Origin: Rhodococcus sp. SMB37
GTDB taxonomy: Bacteria; Actinomycetota; Actinomycetes; Mycobacteriales; Mycobacteriaceae
Assembly (NCBI RefSeq): GCF_004345605.1
Contig: NZ_SLVY01000010.1
Coordinates: 162,783 to 226,782 of the forward strand
Direction of reading: 5' to 3'
Length of the DNA: 64,000 bases
A model generated the notes under the pieces. That model saw only the letters and a program-made list of their open reading frames with translations. It did no database searches and was not told the DNA's origin. This document shows positions 17,105 to 26,069 of the stretch, in pieces. Both the position numbers and the translations under genes were made by a program. Numbering within the stretch: the stretch's first letter is position 1; each line of letters opens with the position of its first letter.

Positions 17105-18012
17105 GTGCGAGTGGTGCTTTCGTCGATATCGGACAGGGGAGGGGAGTCGAACGCAGCGCCGATCTCGGGTGCGAGATCGCGCAGCGCATGCAACTGATCG
17201 CAGTAGTGCTCGATGCCGGTGGCGGAGATGGCCGTGCTCACGATCGTCGCTCCGGCCTGCCTGCGGCGGTCGAGTGCGCGCAGGGTCCGGTCGCGCGACC
17301 CGAGTGGGTCGAGGGATCTGCTCGGGGAGAGTACGACCTCGAATCCTGGGGGGAGCTCGGTTTTCTGCAGCATCGTCTCGGTCTGTTCCAACGTGAGGCC
17401 GAACGGCAACCAGCCGTCGCCGAGCGTTGTCGCGCGTCGCAAGGACCTTGCTGTTCGCCCGCCGATCCAGAACGGAACACGCGGCTGGATCGCATGCGGC
17501 CTGACGTAGACGTCGGCGAAATCGTAGTAGGTGCCGTGAAACTCGGGTGTCGGTGTCGACATGCAGGCGCGCAGAGCGGTGAGGGCTTCGTCGGCGCGTG
17601 CGCCGCGGTCGGCGAAGGGCGCGCCGAGGAGGTCGAATTCTTCTTCGAGGCTTCCGACTCCCAACCCGAGGACGAGCCGGCCGCCGCTGACGGTGTCGAG
17701 GGTGCCGTACCGCTTCGCGATCTCGAGGGGATGGTGATAGCCGAGGACGAGGACGCGGGTGTTGAGCCGGATCCGTGAGGTGCGCGCGGCGAGGTAGCCG
17801 AAGGTCGCCAAGGGATCCCAGTAGACGCCGCCGCGTTCGGCTGCGACGTCTGTCGGTACGGCGACGTGTTCGCTGCAGGTGAGGTGGTGGAATCCGAGGC
17901 TGTCGGCTGTCTCCGCGACACGTGCGAGTTCGACGATGCCGGCATCGCGTTCCCACTCGGCGAGTGTGGCCGGGTGGCCTATCACCACAGGTGACGTGAT
18001 CCCTATGTACAT
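17101..18012 (-). CDS. LLM-class, probably F420-dependent oxidoreductase
   Basis: A luciferase-like TIM-barrel protein of 303 residues. The start MYIGITSPVV, the RLNTRVLVLGYHHPLEIAKR strand-helix, GRLVLGLGVG, and PFWIGGRTARSLRRA are the usual F420/FMN-binding blocks. The ATG at 18012 is chosen over a GTG at 18024 because GAGGTG precedes it at nine bases. It is the first gene of the minus-strand steroid set (LLM, OYE, KshB-like) and diverges from the IclR gene. Its substrate is unknown; it could be a hydride donor or Baeyer-Villiger-type step in ring degradation. Confidence 0.82.
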   Translation of the reverse strand: MYIGITSPVVIGHPATLAEWERDAGIVELARVAETADSLGFHHLTCSEHVAVPTDVAAERGGVYWDPLATFGYLAARTSRIRLNTRVLVLGYHHPLEIAKRYGTLDTVSGGRLVLGLGVGSLEEEFDLLGAPFADRGARADEALTALRACMSTPTPEFHGTYYDFADVYVRPHAIQPRVPFWIGGRTARSLRRATTLGDGWLPFGLTLEQTETMLQKTELPPGFEVVLSPSRSLDPLGSRDRTLRALDRRRQAGATIVSTAISATGIEHYCDQLHALRDLAPEIGAAFDSPPLSDIDESTTRT

Positions 18013-18214
18013 CCGATCGATCACCTCGAACCGACTTGGGCGCGGCAGCGCGGGGTGGACACGTGCTCGTCCTATTCGACTTTTCTACCCGGCGAGCCAG
18101 GGCGGGCCACGCGATCTCCTGCTCAGTGGGACGTGTCGAGGCAATCGTGGCCGGGTGGATTCGGTGAGTGGGCGACGCAGCGCACGGTGGCGGTACTTGT
18201 GTTATCGGTGCCCG

Positions 18215-18273
18215 CTGGGTGATACTAGTCACGTCGGCACAAGAATGAATTTCAGTTTTGCTTGTTCACCCAG
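18215..18273. promoter_or_regulatory. Palindromic sites in the LLM/IclR divergent region
   Basis: GTGATACTAGTCAC at 18219-18232 is a GTGA/TCAC inverted repeat. The larger pair CTGGGTGA (18215-18222) and TTCACCCAG (18265-18273) faces inward across 42 bases. The region separates the two halves of the ring-degradation cluster and precedes the IclR start, so it is the natural place for the IclR operator. Confidence 0.4.
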
Positions 18274-18303
18274 GTAGAGGCAAGTTTCGGAGAGGAAGAA
18301 ACG

Positions 18304-19221
18304 ATGGTGCAGTCCGCAGAGATGCAGGCCGTTGCAGTGCAGAGCGCGACCGTGCAGAACACCTCGGAGTCCAAGCGTGAGCTTCCGGCGTCGATGGTCG
18401 AGCGCATGACGCTGATCCTCGACGCATTCGACGGTGCCGGTTCGCGTCTGACACTCGAAGAGGTGGCGTGCCGCACCGGTCTGCCCCGCTCGACCGTCCA
18501 CCGCATCCTCGACCAGATGGTCCGTCTCGAATGGGTCGACCACGCCTCCTTCGGCTACTGCCTCGGGCGCCGCGCGAAGTCGCTCGGCGCAAGCGACAAC
18601 GGTCACAGTCGCATCCGGGAGGCCTCGGCACCGCTCCTCCATGAACTCCACCTGCAGACCGGCATGGTCGCGCACCTCGCGATCCTCGATCGCGGCGACT
18701 GCATCTACCTCGACAAGATCGGTGGCCAGCTCGCCACCACCCTCACCTCGCGTGTCGGCGGCCGCGTCCCCGCGTACATCACCGCGTGCGGCAAGGCGAT
18801 CCTCGCCGGCCTCGAGCCCGAGCACGTCGATGCGTTCTACGGCACCCACCTCGTGCGACGAACCGAACGAACGATCCCCGACCTCGCCACCCTCCACCAG
18901 GAACTCGGCCGTATCCGGCAGCGCCATGGCCTGGCCTTCGAAACCGGCGAAGCTCAGAACGGCATGGCATGCGTCGGGGCAGCAGTGCGTAGCCCGGTCG
19001 GCCCGGTCGCGGGAATCTCCCTGTGCGGGCCTGCACGCCCGGGCCATCTCGAGCGTGTCGCGCCGCTGGTCGCCGACGCCGCCCGCGACATCTCCCGCAT
19101 CCTGCATCCCGAACTCGGTACCCCGCGACGCGCCCGCCGTGTCACGGCCGAGCCCACACAGTCGTGGTCACCGCAGGCGATGGAACGGTTGGTCGCGACC
19201 CAATCCGGGCAGTGGATGTAA
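18304..19221 (+). CDS. IclR-family transcriptional regulator
   Basis: A 305-residue regulator. A variable Gln/Ser-rich N-terminus is followed by the winged helix-turn-helix (LTLEEVACRTGLPRSTVHRI) at about residues 55-80 and the IclR effector domain with the GGQLATTLTSRVGGRVPAYI and ACGKAILAGL segments and GPVAGISLCGPA near the end. The start at 18304 is fixed by GAGGAAG eight bases upstream. As first gene of the plus-strand hsa-like group and divergent from the LLM-OYE-KshB genes, it most likely controls both. The effector is presumably a pathway intermediate, which is inference. Confidence 0.88.
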   Translation: MVQSAEMQAVAVQSATVQNTSESKRELPASMVERMTLILDAFDGAGSRLTLEEVACRTGLPRSTVHRILDQMVRLEWVDHASFGYCLGRRAKSLGASDNGHSRIREASAPLLHELHLQTGMVAHLAILDRGDCIYLDKIGGQLATTLTSRVGGRVPAYITACGKAILAGLEPEHVDAFYGTHLVRRTERTIPDLATLHQELGRIRQRHGLAFETGEAQNGMACVGAAVRSPVGPVAGISLCGPARPGHLERVAPLVADAARDISRILHPELGTPRRARRVTAEPTQSWSPQAMERLVATQSGQWM

Positions 19222-19288
19222 GTGAAATCGTCTCAATGAACGGGAGCCTCGGCGCACTGTGAACGGCATCACTGGGAATGTCGAGGGT

Positions 19289-20155
19289 ATGACGACGGAA
19301 CTGACGCAAGAAGGCACCGCACGCGAACTCGCGACCGATCGTGGAGTTCTTCGCTACCACGAGGCTGGAGATGGCCCCCCGCTCCTGCTGCTGCACGGCT
19401 CGGGCCCGGGTGTGACGGGATGGCGGAACTACCGCGGCGTCCTCGCGGACTTCGCGGAACACTACCGCTGTCTCGTCCTCGAGTTCCCCGGCTTCGGCGT
19501 CAGCGACCCGTGCGACGGCCACCCCATGGCGATGGCCAAGTTCGCGGTCAAGGATTTCCTCGACGGCCTCGGCCTGTCCGATGTCGCGATCGTCGGCAAC
19601 TCGATGGGCGGCATCGTCGCAACCCAGTTCGCCATCGCCGAACCCGAGCGCGTGAACAAGCTCGTCACGATCGGCGGTGCAGGTCGTTCGGTGTTCGCGC
19701 CCTCGCCGGGCGAGGGCATCCGGTTGCTCATGGAATTCACCGACGACCCCACCCGCGAGAAGCTGGTTCGCTGGCTGCGCTCGATGGTCTTCGACCCCGC
19801 GATCGTCACCGAGGAACTCATCGAGGAGCGCTGGGCGCTGGCCACCGAGCCGAAGACTCTCGAGATCGCCCGTCGCATGTACGGCACCGAGGCGTTCGCG
19901 GCGGGCGCGCGTGCCGCCGCAGCGTCGAATGACACGCCGTACTGGGCGCAGCTCGGAAAGATCAAGATCCCCACACTGCTCACCTGGGGCCGCGACGACC
20001 GCGTGAGCCCCGTCGACATGGCAATGCTGCCGATGCGGGAACTGCCGCGCGGTGAACTGCACGTGTTCCCGAACTGCGGACACTGGACCATGATCGAAGC
20101 CCGCGAGGCGTGGCTGGCAACAGTCCTCGCCTTCCTGAAGCGGAACGACACCTGA
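19289..20155 (+). CDS. hsaD: HsaD-like meta-cleavage product hydrolase
   Basis: An alpha/beta hydrolase of about 288 residues. Nucleophile Ser near residue 105 is in GNSMGG, the acid is in GRDDRVSP, and His is in NCGHWTM. The LLLHGSGPGVTGW oxyanion segment is diagnostic of the C-C bond hydrolases that act after extradiol ring cleavage. In the known pathway HsaD cleaves 4,9-DSHA. It is the second gene after the IclR regulator and precedes the matching monooxygenase and dioxygenase. A GTG at 19259 would add ten residues. Pathway role is strong by context; whether the substrate is a true cholesterol intermediate is not shown. Confidence 0.85.
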   Translation: MTTELTQEGTARELATDRGVLRYHEAGDGPPLLLLHGSGPGVTGWRNYRGVLADFAEHYRCLVLEFPGFGVSDPCDGHPMAMAKFAVKDFLDGLGLSDVAIVGNSMGGIVATQFAIAEPERVNKLVTIGGAGRSVFAPSPGEGIRLLMEFTDDPTREKLVRWLRSMVFDPAIVTEELIEERWALATEPKTLEIARRMYGTEAFAAGARAAAASNDTPYWAQLGKIKIPTLLTWGRDDRVSPVDMAMLPMRELPRGELHVFPNCGHWTMIEAREAWLATVLAFLKRNDT

Positions 20156-20166
20156 CCCGCCGAACT

Positions 20167-20194
20167 CTCAGCGGCTCACCGAATTCCCGCTGAG
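20167..20194 (+). terminator. Weak hairpin after the hydrolase gene
   Basis: CTCAGCGG (20167-20174) pairs with CCGCTGAG (20187-20194) over a 12-base loop, followed by CGGAAAATT. The 194-bp gap before the next gene makes a partial terminator or processing site plausible. Confidence 0.35.
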
Positions 20195-20349
20195 CGGAAA
20201 ATTCGCACACAGTGGTCGCCGATCCTCCACCGTAGGGATCATCATTTCCCGTCGCTCCGCTCGCCCGTAGCCAGGTCGAGACGGTAAGCGGCCTGACACC
20301 ACCTCGCCCGGTCAGCCTCCGGGCATCAGATCAGAAAGCTGGAGAGAAA

Positions 20350-21528
20350 ATGGGACAGGTTCTCGACTCCATCTCGCCGTTCGCCGACGAGATCCGTGCC
20401 GACGGTGCAGAAGGCGACCAGCTCATGCGCCTGACCGACCGCAGTGCCAAGCGTCTGAAGGACGCAGGTGTCATCCGGATGCTGCAGCCCAAGGAGTTCG
20501 GCGGCCTCGAAGCACACCCGCGTGAATTCGCCGAAACCGCCATGGCGCTCGGCGCGATGGACGGCGCGACCGGCTGGGTCAGCGGCATCGTCGGTGTGCA
20601 CCCGTGGGAGATGGCGTTCTTCGACCCCAAGGCGCAGCAGGAGGTCTGGGGCGAGGATCCCGACACCTGGATCGCATCGCCCTACGCCCCGATGGGTGTT
20701 GCCACGCCAGTCGACGGCGGATACATCCTCAACGGCCGCTGGTCGTTCTCGTCAGGTACCGACCACTGCCAGTGGGTCATGATCGGCGCGGCAATCGGCG
20801 ACAAGGACGGCAACCGCCTGAACCCGCCGCAGGCCCTGCACGTACTGCTTCCGCGGTCGGACTACGAGATCGACCAGGACAGCTGGAACGTCGTCGGTCT
20901 GCGCGGTACGGGTTCGAAGGACCTGATCGTCAAGGACGCCTTCCTACCCGAGTACCGCACCCTGTCGGCTGCGCGCGTCATGGGTGGCGTCGCATGGAAG
21001 GACGCCGGACGCGACGAGACGCTCTACAAGTTCCCGTTCTCGTGCATCTTCCCCCTCGGCATCACGTCGTCGCTGGTGGGTATCGCCCAAGGTGCGCTCG
21101 ATTGCTACATCGAGACCCAGCGTGAGCGTGTCACCGTCTCCGGTACCGCGATCAAGCAGGACCCCTATGTGCTCTCGGCTCTCGGTGATGCGGCGGCAGA
21201 GATCGCGGCATCGCGCGCGGCACTGCTCGAGACCGTGGATCGTTTCTGGGACATGACCGAGAAGGGCCAGGAAGTCACGTTCGAGCAGCGGGCGATCGGC
21301 CGCCGGTCCCAGACGGCCGCCGCCTGGCGCGCGGTGCGGGCAGTCGACGAGATCTTCTCCCGCGCGGGTGGTGGAGCCCTCCAGCTGTCGAACCCGTTGC
21401 AGCGTTTCTGGCGCGACGCGCACGCAGGTCTCAGCCACGCGATCCACGTGCCCGGGTCGATCTTCCACGCGGCGACCCTCACGCAGCTCGGCGGTGAGCC
21501 CGAGGGCGCCATGCGCGGAATGATCTAG
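20350..21528 (+). CDS. hsaA: HsaA-like flavin-dependent monooxygenase (oxygenase component)
   Basis: A 392-residue member of the acyl-CoA-dehydrogenase-fold monooxygenases. In the cholesterol pathway HsaA hydroxylates 3-HSA to the catechol 3,4-DHSA using reduced flavin from HsaB. Visible features are MLQPKEFGGLEAHPREFAET at the start, GRWSFSSGTDHCQWVMIGA in the beta domain, SWNVVGLRGTGSKDL, and a C-terminal FWRDAHAGLSHA helix typical of this group rather than of true acyl-CoA dehydrogenases. GAGAGAAA precedes the ATG. It lies 36 bases before the extradiol dioxygenase gene. A second, divergent copy follows at 22577. Confidence 0.85.
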   Translation: MGQVLDSISPFADEIRADGAEGDQLMRLTDRSAKRLKDAGVIRMLQPKEFGGLEAHPREFAETAMALGAMDGATGWVSGIVGVHPWEMAFFDPKAQQEVWGEDPDTWIASPYAPMGVATPVDGGYILNGRWSFSSGTDHCQWVMIGAAIGDKDGNRLNPPQALHVLLPRSDYEIDQDSWNVVGLRGTGSKDLIVKDAFLPEYRTLSAARVMGGVAWKDAGRDETLYKFPFSCIFPLGITSSLVGIAQGALDCYIETQRERVTVSGTAIKQDPYVLSALGDAAAEIAASRAALLETVDRFWDMTEKGQEVTFEQRAIGRRSQTAAAWRAVRAVDEIFSRAGGGALQLSNPLQRFWRDAHAGLSHAIHVPGSIFHAATLTQLGGEPEGAMRGMI

Positions 21529-21564
21529 AGCCTCCTGACCCCACAACTACGAAGGAATTTCGAC

Positions 21565-22491
21565 ATGACGGATATCCGGGGCCTGGGCTATCTCAGGATC
21601 CAGACCACAGACATCGCCCGGTGGCGCGAGCTCGTCGTCGACGGGCTCGGTATGGCGGTCGGCAACGGACCGGAGGCCGATGGCCTCTACCTGCGGATCG
21701 ACGAGCGCCGGGCACGCTTGATCGTCCTTCCTGGCGACACCGACAAGGCACTCGCCGTCGGCTGGGAGGTGCGGGACCAGTTCGCGCTGCAGCGCGTGCG
21801 CGAGGTCGTCGAGAAGGCCGGCATCGAGGTGCAACTGCTCTCGGAGGAGGAGGCGACCTACCGGGACGCGGAACAGGTCATCGCGTTCGACGACCCGGGG
21901 GGAACCCGCGTCGAGGTGTTCTTCGGTCCGGTCCTCGACCACAGTCCGATCGTGACCCCGTTCGGTGGCCGCTTCCACACCGGTGAGGAAGGCCTCGGGC
22001 ACGTCGTGCTGCCCATCGCGAACTTCGATGCGGAGTACGCATTCTACACCGAAGTACTCGGATTCCTTCCCCGCGGTGCCGTCCGGCTCGGTGGGCTGTC
22101 GGCGCCGCCTCCGGTGCGCCGCGTGCGTTTCCTCGGCGTCAACCGACGCCACCACAGCCTGGCGCTGTGCCCGGCACCTCCCGGCGGCGAACCGGGGCTC
22201 GTGCATCTGATGCTCGAGGTCGACACCCTCGATGCCGTCGGACAGGCCCTCGATCGCGTTCGGAAGCTGGGTTTCTCGATCTCGTCGACCCTGGGCAGGC
22301 ACACGAACGACAAGATGGTCTCGTTCTACGTGCGTGCTCCGGGAGGCTGGGACCTCGAGTTCGGCACCGAGGGCATGCTCGTCGACGAAACCTTCTACAC
22401 CGCAGAGGAAATCACGGCCGACAGCTACTGGGGCCACGACTGGTCCGATTCGGAACCGCTCGCGGCGTTCGCGCCACCGAAGAAGGACTGA
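21565..22491 (+). CDS. hsaC: HsaC/BphC-like extradiol dioxygenase
   Basis: A 308-residue type I extradiol dioxygenase with two vicinal-oxygen-chelate halves. The iron ligands are His in GLGHVVLP (near 148), His in LVHLMLEV, and Glu in WDLEFG. Second-sphere residues RHHSLALC and TLGRHTNDK match HsaC and BphC. It would open a catechol ring meta to the hydroxyls, feeding the HsaD-like hydrolase. The WGHDW tail motif shared with HsaC is present. The start ATG follows GAAGGAATTTCGAC. Cluster order hydrolase, monooxygenase, dioxygenase supports a complete ring-cleavage unit. Confidence 0.88.
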   Translation: MTDIRGLGYLRIQTTDIARWRELVVDGLGMAVGNGPEADGLYLRIDERRARLIVLPGDTDKALAVGWEVRDQFALQRVREVVEKAGIEVQLLSEEEATYRDAEQVIAFDDPGGTRVEVFFGPVLDHSPIVTPFGGRFHTGEEGLGHVVLPIANFDAEYAFYTEVLGFLPRGAVRLGGLSAPPPVRRVRFLGVNRRHHSLALCPAPPGGEPGLVHLMLEVDTLDAVGQALDRVRKLGFSISSTLGRHTNDKMVSFYVRAPGGWDLEFGTEGMLVDETFYTAEEITADSYWGHDWSDSEPLAAFAPPKKD

Positions 22492-22576
22492 TCCAGCAAG
22501 GACCGACGCTGCACCCGACGATGTCACGACCGCTGCGCGGCGTGGCATCGTCCACTTTCACCGACAGGAGTTCGAG

Positions 22577-23743
22577 ATGAGCAACGACGTACCGACGGCC
22601 GTGCGCGCGTTGCTCCCGGACATCGCCGAGCGGGCCGCCACGATCGACGAGACCAGGCGGGTCCCGGACACCGTGGTCGACGCACTTGCGTCGACCGGAG
22701 TGTTCCGGATGCTGCAGCCGCGCCGCTACGGCGGCGCCGAGACCGAACCGGTCCGGTTCTACGAGGTGGTGCGGGAAGTATCCGCGGCGTGCGGCTCGAC
22801 GGGGTGGATCACCTCGGTGCTCGGCGTCCACCCGTGGCACCTCGCGTTGTTCGACGACCGTGCCCAGCACGACGTATGGGGTGACGACCCGTCGACGCTC
22901 GTGAGTTCGGCCTACGCGCCGGTCGGGCAGCTGACCCCGGTGGACGGTGGCTACGAACTCTCCGGCACCTGGATGTTCTCCTCCGGCTGCGAATACGCCT
23001 CGTGGGTACTGCTCGGTGCCGTCGTCACCGGACCGGAGGGCCGGCCCGTCGACTTCATGACGGTGCTCGTGCCGCGCACCGACTACGGAATCCGCGACGT
23101 GTGGAACGTGGTCGGGATGCGCGGTACCTGCAGCAACGAGATCACCGTCGACCGGGCATTCGTGCCCGATCACCGAGTCAAGAGCAACTTCGAGACCGCG
23201 AACTTGCGCGGTCCCGGTCAGAAGGTCAACACCGGCCCGCTGTACCGGCTTCCGTTCGGCGCATTGTTCGGCACGACGGTGAGCATGCCCGTCGTCGGAG
23301 TGGTCGAGGGCTGCTACGAGCACTATCTCGCTTCGATGCGCGAACGCGTCCGATTGAGCTTGGGCGGTGGACGATTCGTCGACGACCCGTTCGCGCAGAC
23401 CTCGGTGGGACGCGCTGCGTCGGAGATCGATGCCGCGATCCTGCAGACCACCCGCAACCTGCGCGAACTGTGGGAGCATGCGGTCGACGGCCGGGAGATC
23501 CCGATGATGTTGCGCGCGCGTGCCCGCCGCGACCAGGTACGGGCGACCGAGCGCGCCGTCGAGGCGATCGACCTGTTGTTCAAGACGGCCGGCGGCTCGT
23601 CGCTGTTTCTGGGAAACATCGTCCAACGTGCCTGGCGGGACGCACATGCCGGAAGCGTGCACGTCGCCAACGAACCGGAACGCACACTGGCGCAGTACGG
23701 TCGGGCCGCGTTCGGACTTCCGGTCGAAGACAACCTGCTCTGA
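22577..23743 (+). CDS. Second HsaA-like flavin-dependent monooxygenase
   Basis: A 388-residue paralogue of the enzyme at 20350, sharing MLQPRRYGGAETEPVRFYEV, SGTWMFSSGCEYASWVLLGA, VWNVVGMRGTCSNEI and RAWRDAHAGSVH. Clear divergence elsewhere suggests a different substrate or position of hydroxylation. The start at 22577 follows CAGGAG at 22565-22570. It is placed between the dioxygenase and the KstD-like gene, so it belongs to the operon. Only one flavin reductase gene is nearby, so both oxygenases probably share it. An acyl-CoA dehydrogenase role is less likely because the C-terminal block follows the monooxygenase pattern. Confidence 0.8.
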   Translation: MSNDVPTAVRALLPDIAERAATIDETRRVPDTVVDALASTGVFRMLQPRRYGGAETEPVRFYEVVREVSAACGSTGWITSVLGVHPWHLALFDDRAQHDVWGDDPSTLVSSAYAPVGQLTPVDGGYELSGTWMFSSGCEYASWVLLGAVVTGPEGRPVDFMTVLVPRTDYGIRDVWNVVGMRGTCSNEITVDRAFVPDHRVKSNFETANLRGPGQKVNTGPLYRLPFGALFGTTVSMPVVGVVEGCYEHYLASMRERVRLSLGGGRFVDDPFAQTSVGRAASEIDAAILQTTRNLRELWEHAVDGREIPMMLRARARRDQVRATERAVEAIDLLFKTAGGSSLFLGNIVQRAWRDAHAGSVHVANEPERTLAQYGRAAFGLPVEDNLL

Positions 23744-23781
23744 CTTCACCGAACCGTATTCGAACGAAAGAGAGTGTCCCC

Positions 23782-25248
23782 TTGAGTAATCCGGATGCCC
23801 GGCCGGTCTCGGCCGACGGTATCGAATCCTGGGATCACGAAGCCGACGTCGTCATCGCCGGATTCGGCATCGCCGGTGTCGCCGCGGCGATCGGGGCGGC
23901 CGAGAGCGGGGCCGACGTCCTCGTCCTCGAACGCACCGGCGGCGGGGGAGGCGCGGCGGCACTGTCCGGCGGCATCGTCTACCTCGGCGGCGGCACCCGT
24001 CTGCAGCAGGCGTGCGGCATCGACGACACCCCCGAGAACATGAAGACGTTCCTCGCCGCGGCCCTCGGACCGGGGGTCGACGAGAAGAAACTCGACGTCT
24101 ACTGCGACGGAAGTGTCGCGCATTTCGAGTGGCTCGAAGCCTGTGGCGTGCCGTACAAGGACGGGTTCTGGAACCAGCCGGGCTGGGAGATCCCGAACGA
24201 CGATTCGCTGATGTACAGCGGCGGAGAGAACGCAGCGCCGTTCTCGACGCTCGCCCCGCCGGCACCGCGCGGGCACCTCGCGCAGGTGCCGATGCCCCGC
24301 ACAGGTGAGCAGGGCGCAGGCCACGTCCTGATGACGACGCTCATCGCGAAGGCCGGAGCGCTCGGCGTCCGTGTCGAAACCGATGTGCGGATGCAACGCC
24401 TCGTCACCGACGCCGACGGCAGGGTCGTCGGGCTTGTGACGACCCGGTTCGGCAAGCAGATCGCCGTCCGTGCCCGCAAGGGCGTGGTACTCGCGACCGG
24501 ATCGTTCGCGTACAACGACGAGATGATGCAGGCGTACGCTCCGCGGCTGTACAAGCGCCCTGCCGCGACGGTCGAGGAGCACGACGGACGCGGAATCCTC
24601 GTTGCACAGGCGCTCGGCGCCGGTCTCGCCCACATGGATGCGTGCGAGGTCGCGTTCTTCTGCGACCCGCAGTTGATGGCCCGCGGAATCCTCGTCAACG
24701 GTCGCGGCCAGCGGTACGTCCAGGAGGACACCTACCCGGGCCGGATCGGGCAGCTCACGCTGTTCGAGAACGACAATCAGGCGTTCCTCGTCATCGACCA
24801 GAAGTCGTACGAGGAAGGGATGGAGGCGCCCACCTCGAGTCCTCAGCTCAGGCGTCAACCGACGTGGGTGTGCGAGACGGTCGACGAACTCGAAGCCGAA
24901 ATGGGCCTTCCTGCCGGTTCTCTCACATCGACGGTGGAGATGTACAACCGGCACGCCGCCGAGGGTTCGGATCCGGTGCTGGGCAAGAAGCCCGAGTGGG
25001 TCGCGCCGATCGGCTCACCGGTCGCGGCGATCGACCTCCGGGGAAACACGGGAGGCTTCACGCTCGGCGGGCTGCGGACGACGGTCGACTCCGAAGTTCT
25101 CCACGTCGACGGCACTCCGATCCCGGGGCTGTACGCGGCGGGACGGTGCACCTCGGGGCTCTCCGCCTTCGGGTACTGCAGCGGGATCTCGCTCGGCGAC
25201 GGCAGCTTCTTCGGGCGTCGCGCCGGCATCCACGCCGCCACCTCGTAG
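23782..25248 (+). CDS. KstD-like FAD-dependent steroid dehydrogenase
   Basis: A 488-residue FAD flavoprotein of the fumarate-reductase/ketosteroid-dehydrogenase fold. The dinucleotide motif GFGIAGVAAAIGAAESGADV lies near residue 30. A Gly-rich SGGIVYLGGGT follows, GVVLATGSFAYN is mid-protein, and the C-terminal FAD site is YCSGISLGDGSFFGRRAG. KstD enzymes introduce a delta-1 double bond into 3-ketosteroids; delta-4(5-alpha)-dehydrogenases share the fold, and the sequence does not decide between them. The start is a TTG at 23782 with GAAAGAGAG upstream. It is the last gene of the operon and ends at a strong bidirectional terminator. Confidence 0.78.
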   Translation: MSNPDARPVSADGIESWDHEADVVIAGFGIAGVAAAIGAAESGADVLVLERTGGGGGAAALSGGIVYLGGGTRLQQACGIDDTPENMKTFLAAALGPGVDEKKLDVYCDGSVAHFEWLEACGVPYKDGFWNQPGWEIPNDDSLMYSGGENAAPFSTLAPPAPRGHLAQVPMPRTGEQGAGHVLMTTLIAKAGALGVRVETDVRMQRLVTDADGRVVGLVTTRFGKQIAVRARKGVVLATGSFAYNDEMMQAYAPRLYKRPAATVEEHDGRGILVAQALGAGLAHMDACEVAFFCDPQLMARGILVNGRGQRYVQEDTYPGRIGQLTLFENDNQAFLVIDQKSYEEGMEAPTSSPQLRRQPTWVCETVDELEAEMGLPAGSLTSTVEMYNRHAAEGSDPVLGKKPEWVAPIGSPVAAIDLRGNTGGFTLGGLRTTVDSEVLHVDGTPIPGLYAAGRCTSGLSAFGYCSGISLGDGSFFGRRAGIHAATS

Positions 25249-25262
25249 GCCTCGTGGCCGTA

Positions 25263-25293
25263 GGTGCGGGCCGCCGGAGGGGCGGCCCGCACC
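25263..25293. terminator. Bidirectional terminator, 13-bp perfect stem
   Basis: Bases 25263-25275 pair exactly with 25281-25293 around GGAGG. It lies 15 bases after the KstD-like stop and 5 bases before the stop of the convergent flavin reductase gene. Confidence 0.85.
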
Positions 25294-25297
25294 GTCG

Positions 25298-25900
25298 TCA
25301 GTGGTCGAGGCCGAACGCGCCCCGGTAGAAGACCATGGGGCGTTCGTCCTCGAAGCATTCGAGTTCCAGGACCCGGCCGATGACGACGTCGTGGTCGCCG
25401 GCGGTGTGCACGTCGTGGATCTCGCAGTGCGCGCGCATGAGGACACCCGGAAGCGACGGGGTGTCCCACCGCGTCCGCTCCCAGTCGAGACCATCGAACT
25501 TCGCGCCGCGGGACGATCCGAAGCGCCCGCACAGGTCGGATTGTTCCTCACCCAAGACATTGATGGCGAAGCGTCCCGTCGGGCGGATCCGCGGCCAGGC
25601 ACGGCCCCGGTGGTCGGCGCAGAACAGGATCAGCGGCGGCTCGAGCGACACCGACGCGAACGACTGGCAGGCGAAGCCGATCGGCCCGTCCTCGTCGAGG
25701 CCGGTGACGACGGTGACGCCGGTGGCGAAGCGCCCCATCGCATTGCGCATGTCGAGCGGTCCGGGGAGTTCGGATTCTGCTGCGAGGACCTGCGTCCGCG
25801 TCTGGGTGTACATGCGCCTCAACTCCGATTCATCTCGGGTCGCCTCGATCCGGCGACATTCGCGTGCCATGAATGTATGGACGACCCGGTAACCGGCCAT
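25298..25900 (-). CDS. Flavin reductase, HsaB-like
   Basis: A flavin reductase of about 200 residues (HpaC/HsaB type) with a split-barrel FMN-binding fold. FATGVTVVTG, GFACQSFASVSLEPPLILFC and GRFAINVLGEEQ are the family blocks, and the end has DHDVVIGRVLEL and FYRGAFG. Its role would be NADH-dependent supply of reduced flavin to the two HsaA-like monooxygenases encoded by the convergent operon. The start is taken at the ATG at 25900; a shorter form from MYTQTR is possible because relatives begin near there. It diverges from a KstR-like TetR gene. Confidence 0.8.
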   Translation of the reverse strand: MAGYRVVHTFMARECRRIEATRDESELRRMYTQTRTQVLAAESELPGPLDMRNAMGRFATGVTVVTGLDEDGPIGFACQSFASVSLEPPLILFCADHRGRAWPRIRPTGRFAINVLGEEQSDLCGRFGSSRGAKFDGLDWERTRWDTPSLPGVLMRAHCEIHDVHTAGDHDVVIGRVLELECFEDERPMVFYRGAFGLDH

Positions 25901-26017
25901 CGTGGATTCTCGCTGAGCGGACTTATCGGCAGTTTTCGTCGCGTCGACGGCGCATCCGACGGTTCGTCTCGATGGGCGGGAGTAGTGGGCACGATGAAGT
26001 GAGGGACCGCTCGATGG

Positions 26018-26030
26018 GACAATCGTTGTC
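26018..26030. promoter_or_regulatory. Palindrome between the flavin reductase and TetR genes
   Basis: GACAA-TCG-TTGTC is a perfect inverted repeat in the 169-bp divergent region, 39 bases before the TetR start. A second TTGTCGATC lies just downstream. It is a candidate TetR operator controlling both directions. Confidence 0.4.
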
Positions 26031-26069
26031 GATCGTCCGTTGTCGATCATCAGGAAAGGAGAGTTGTCG

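Noticed and set aside
22412..23749. A 445-residue minus-strand frame opposite the second HsaA-like gene
   Set aside because: It mirrors the codons of a well-supported enzyme gene and shows the Arg/Gly/His-rich composition of an antisense frame in high-GC DNA.
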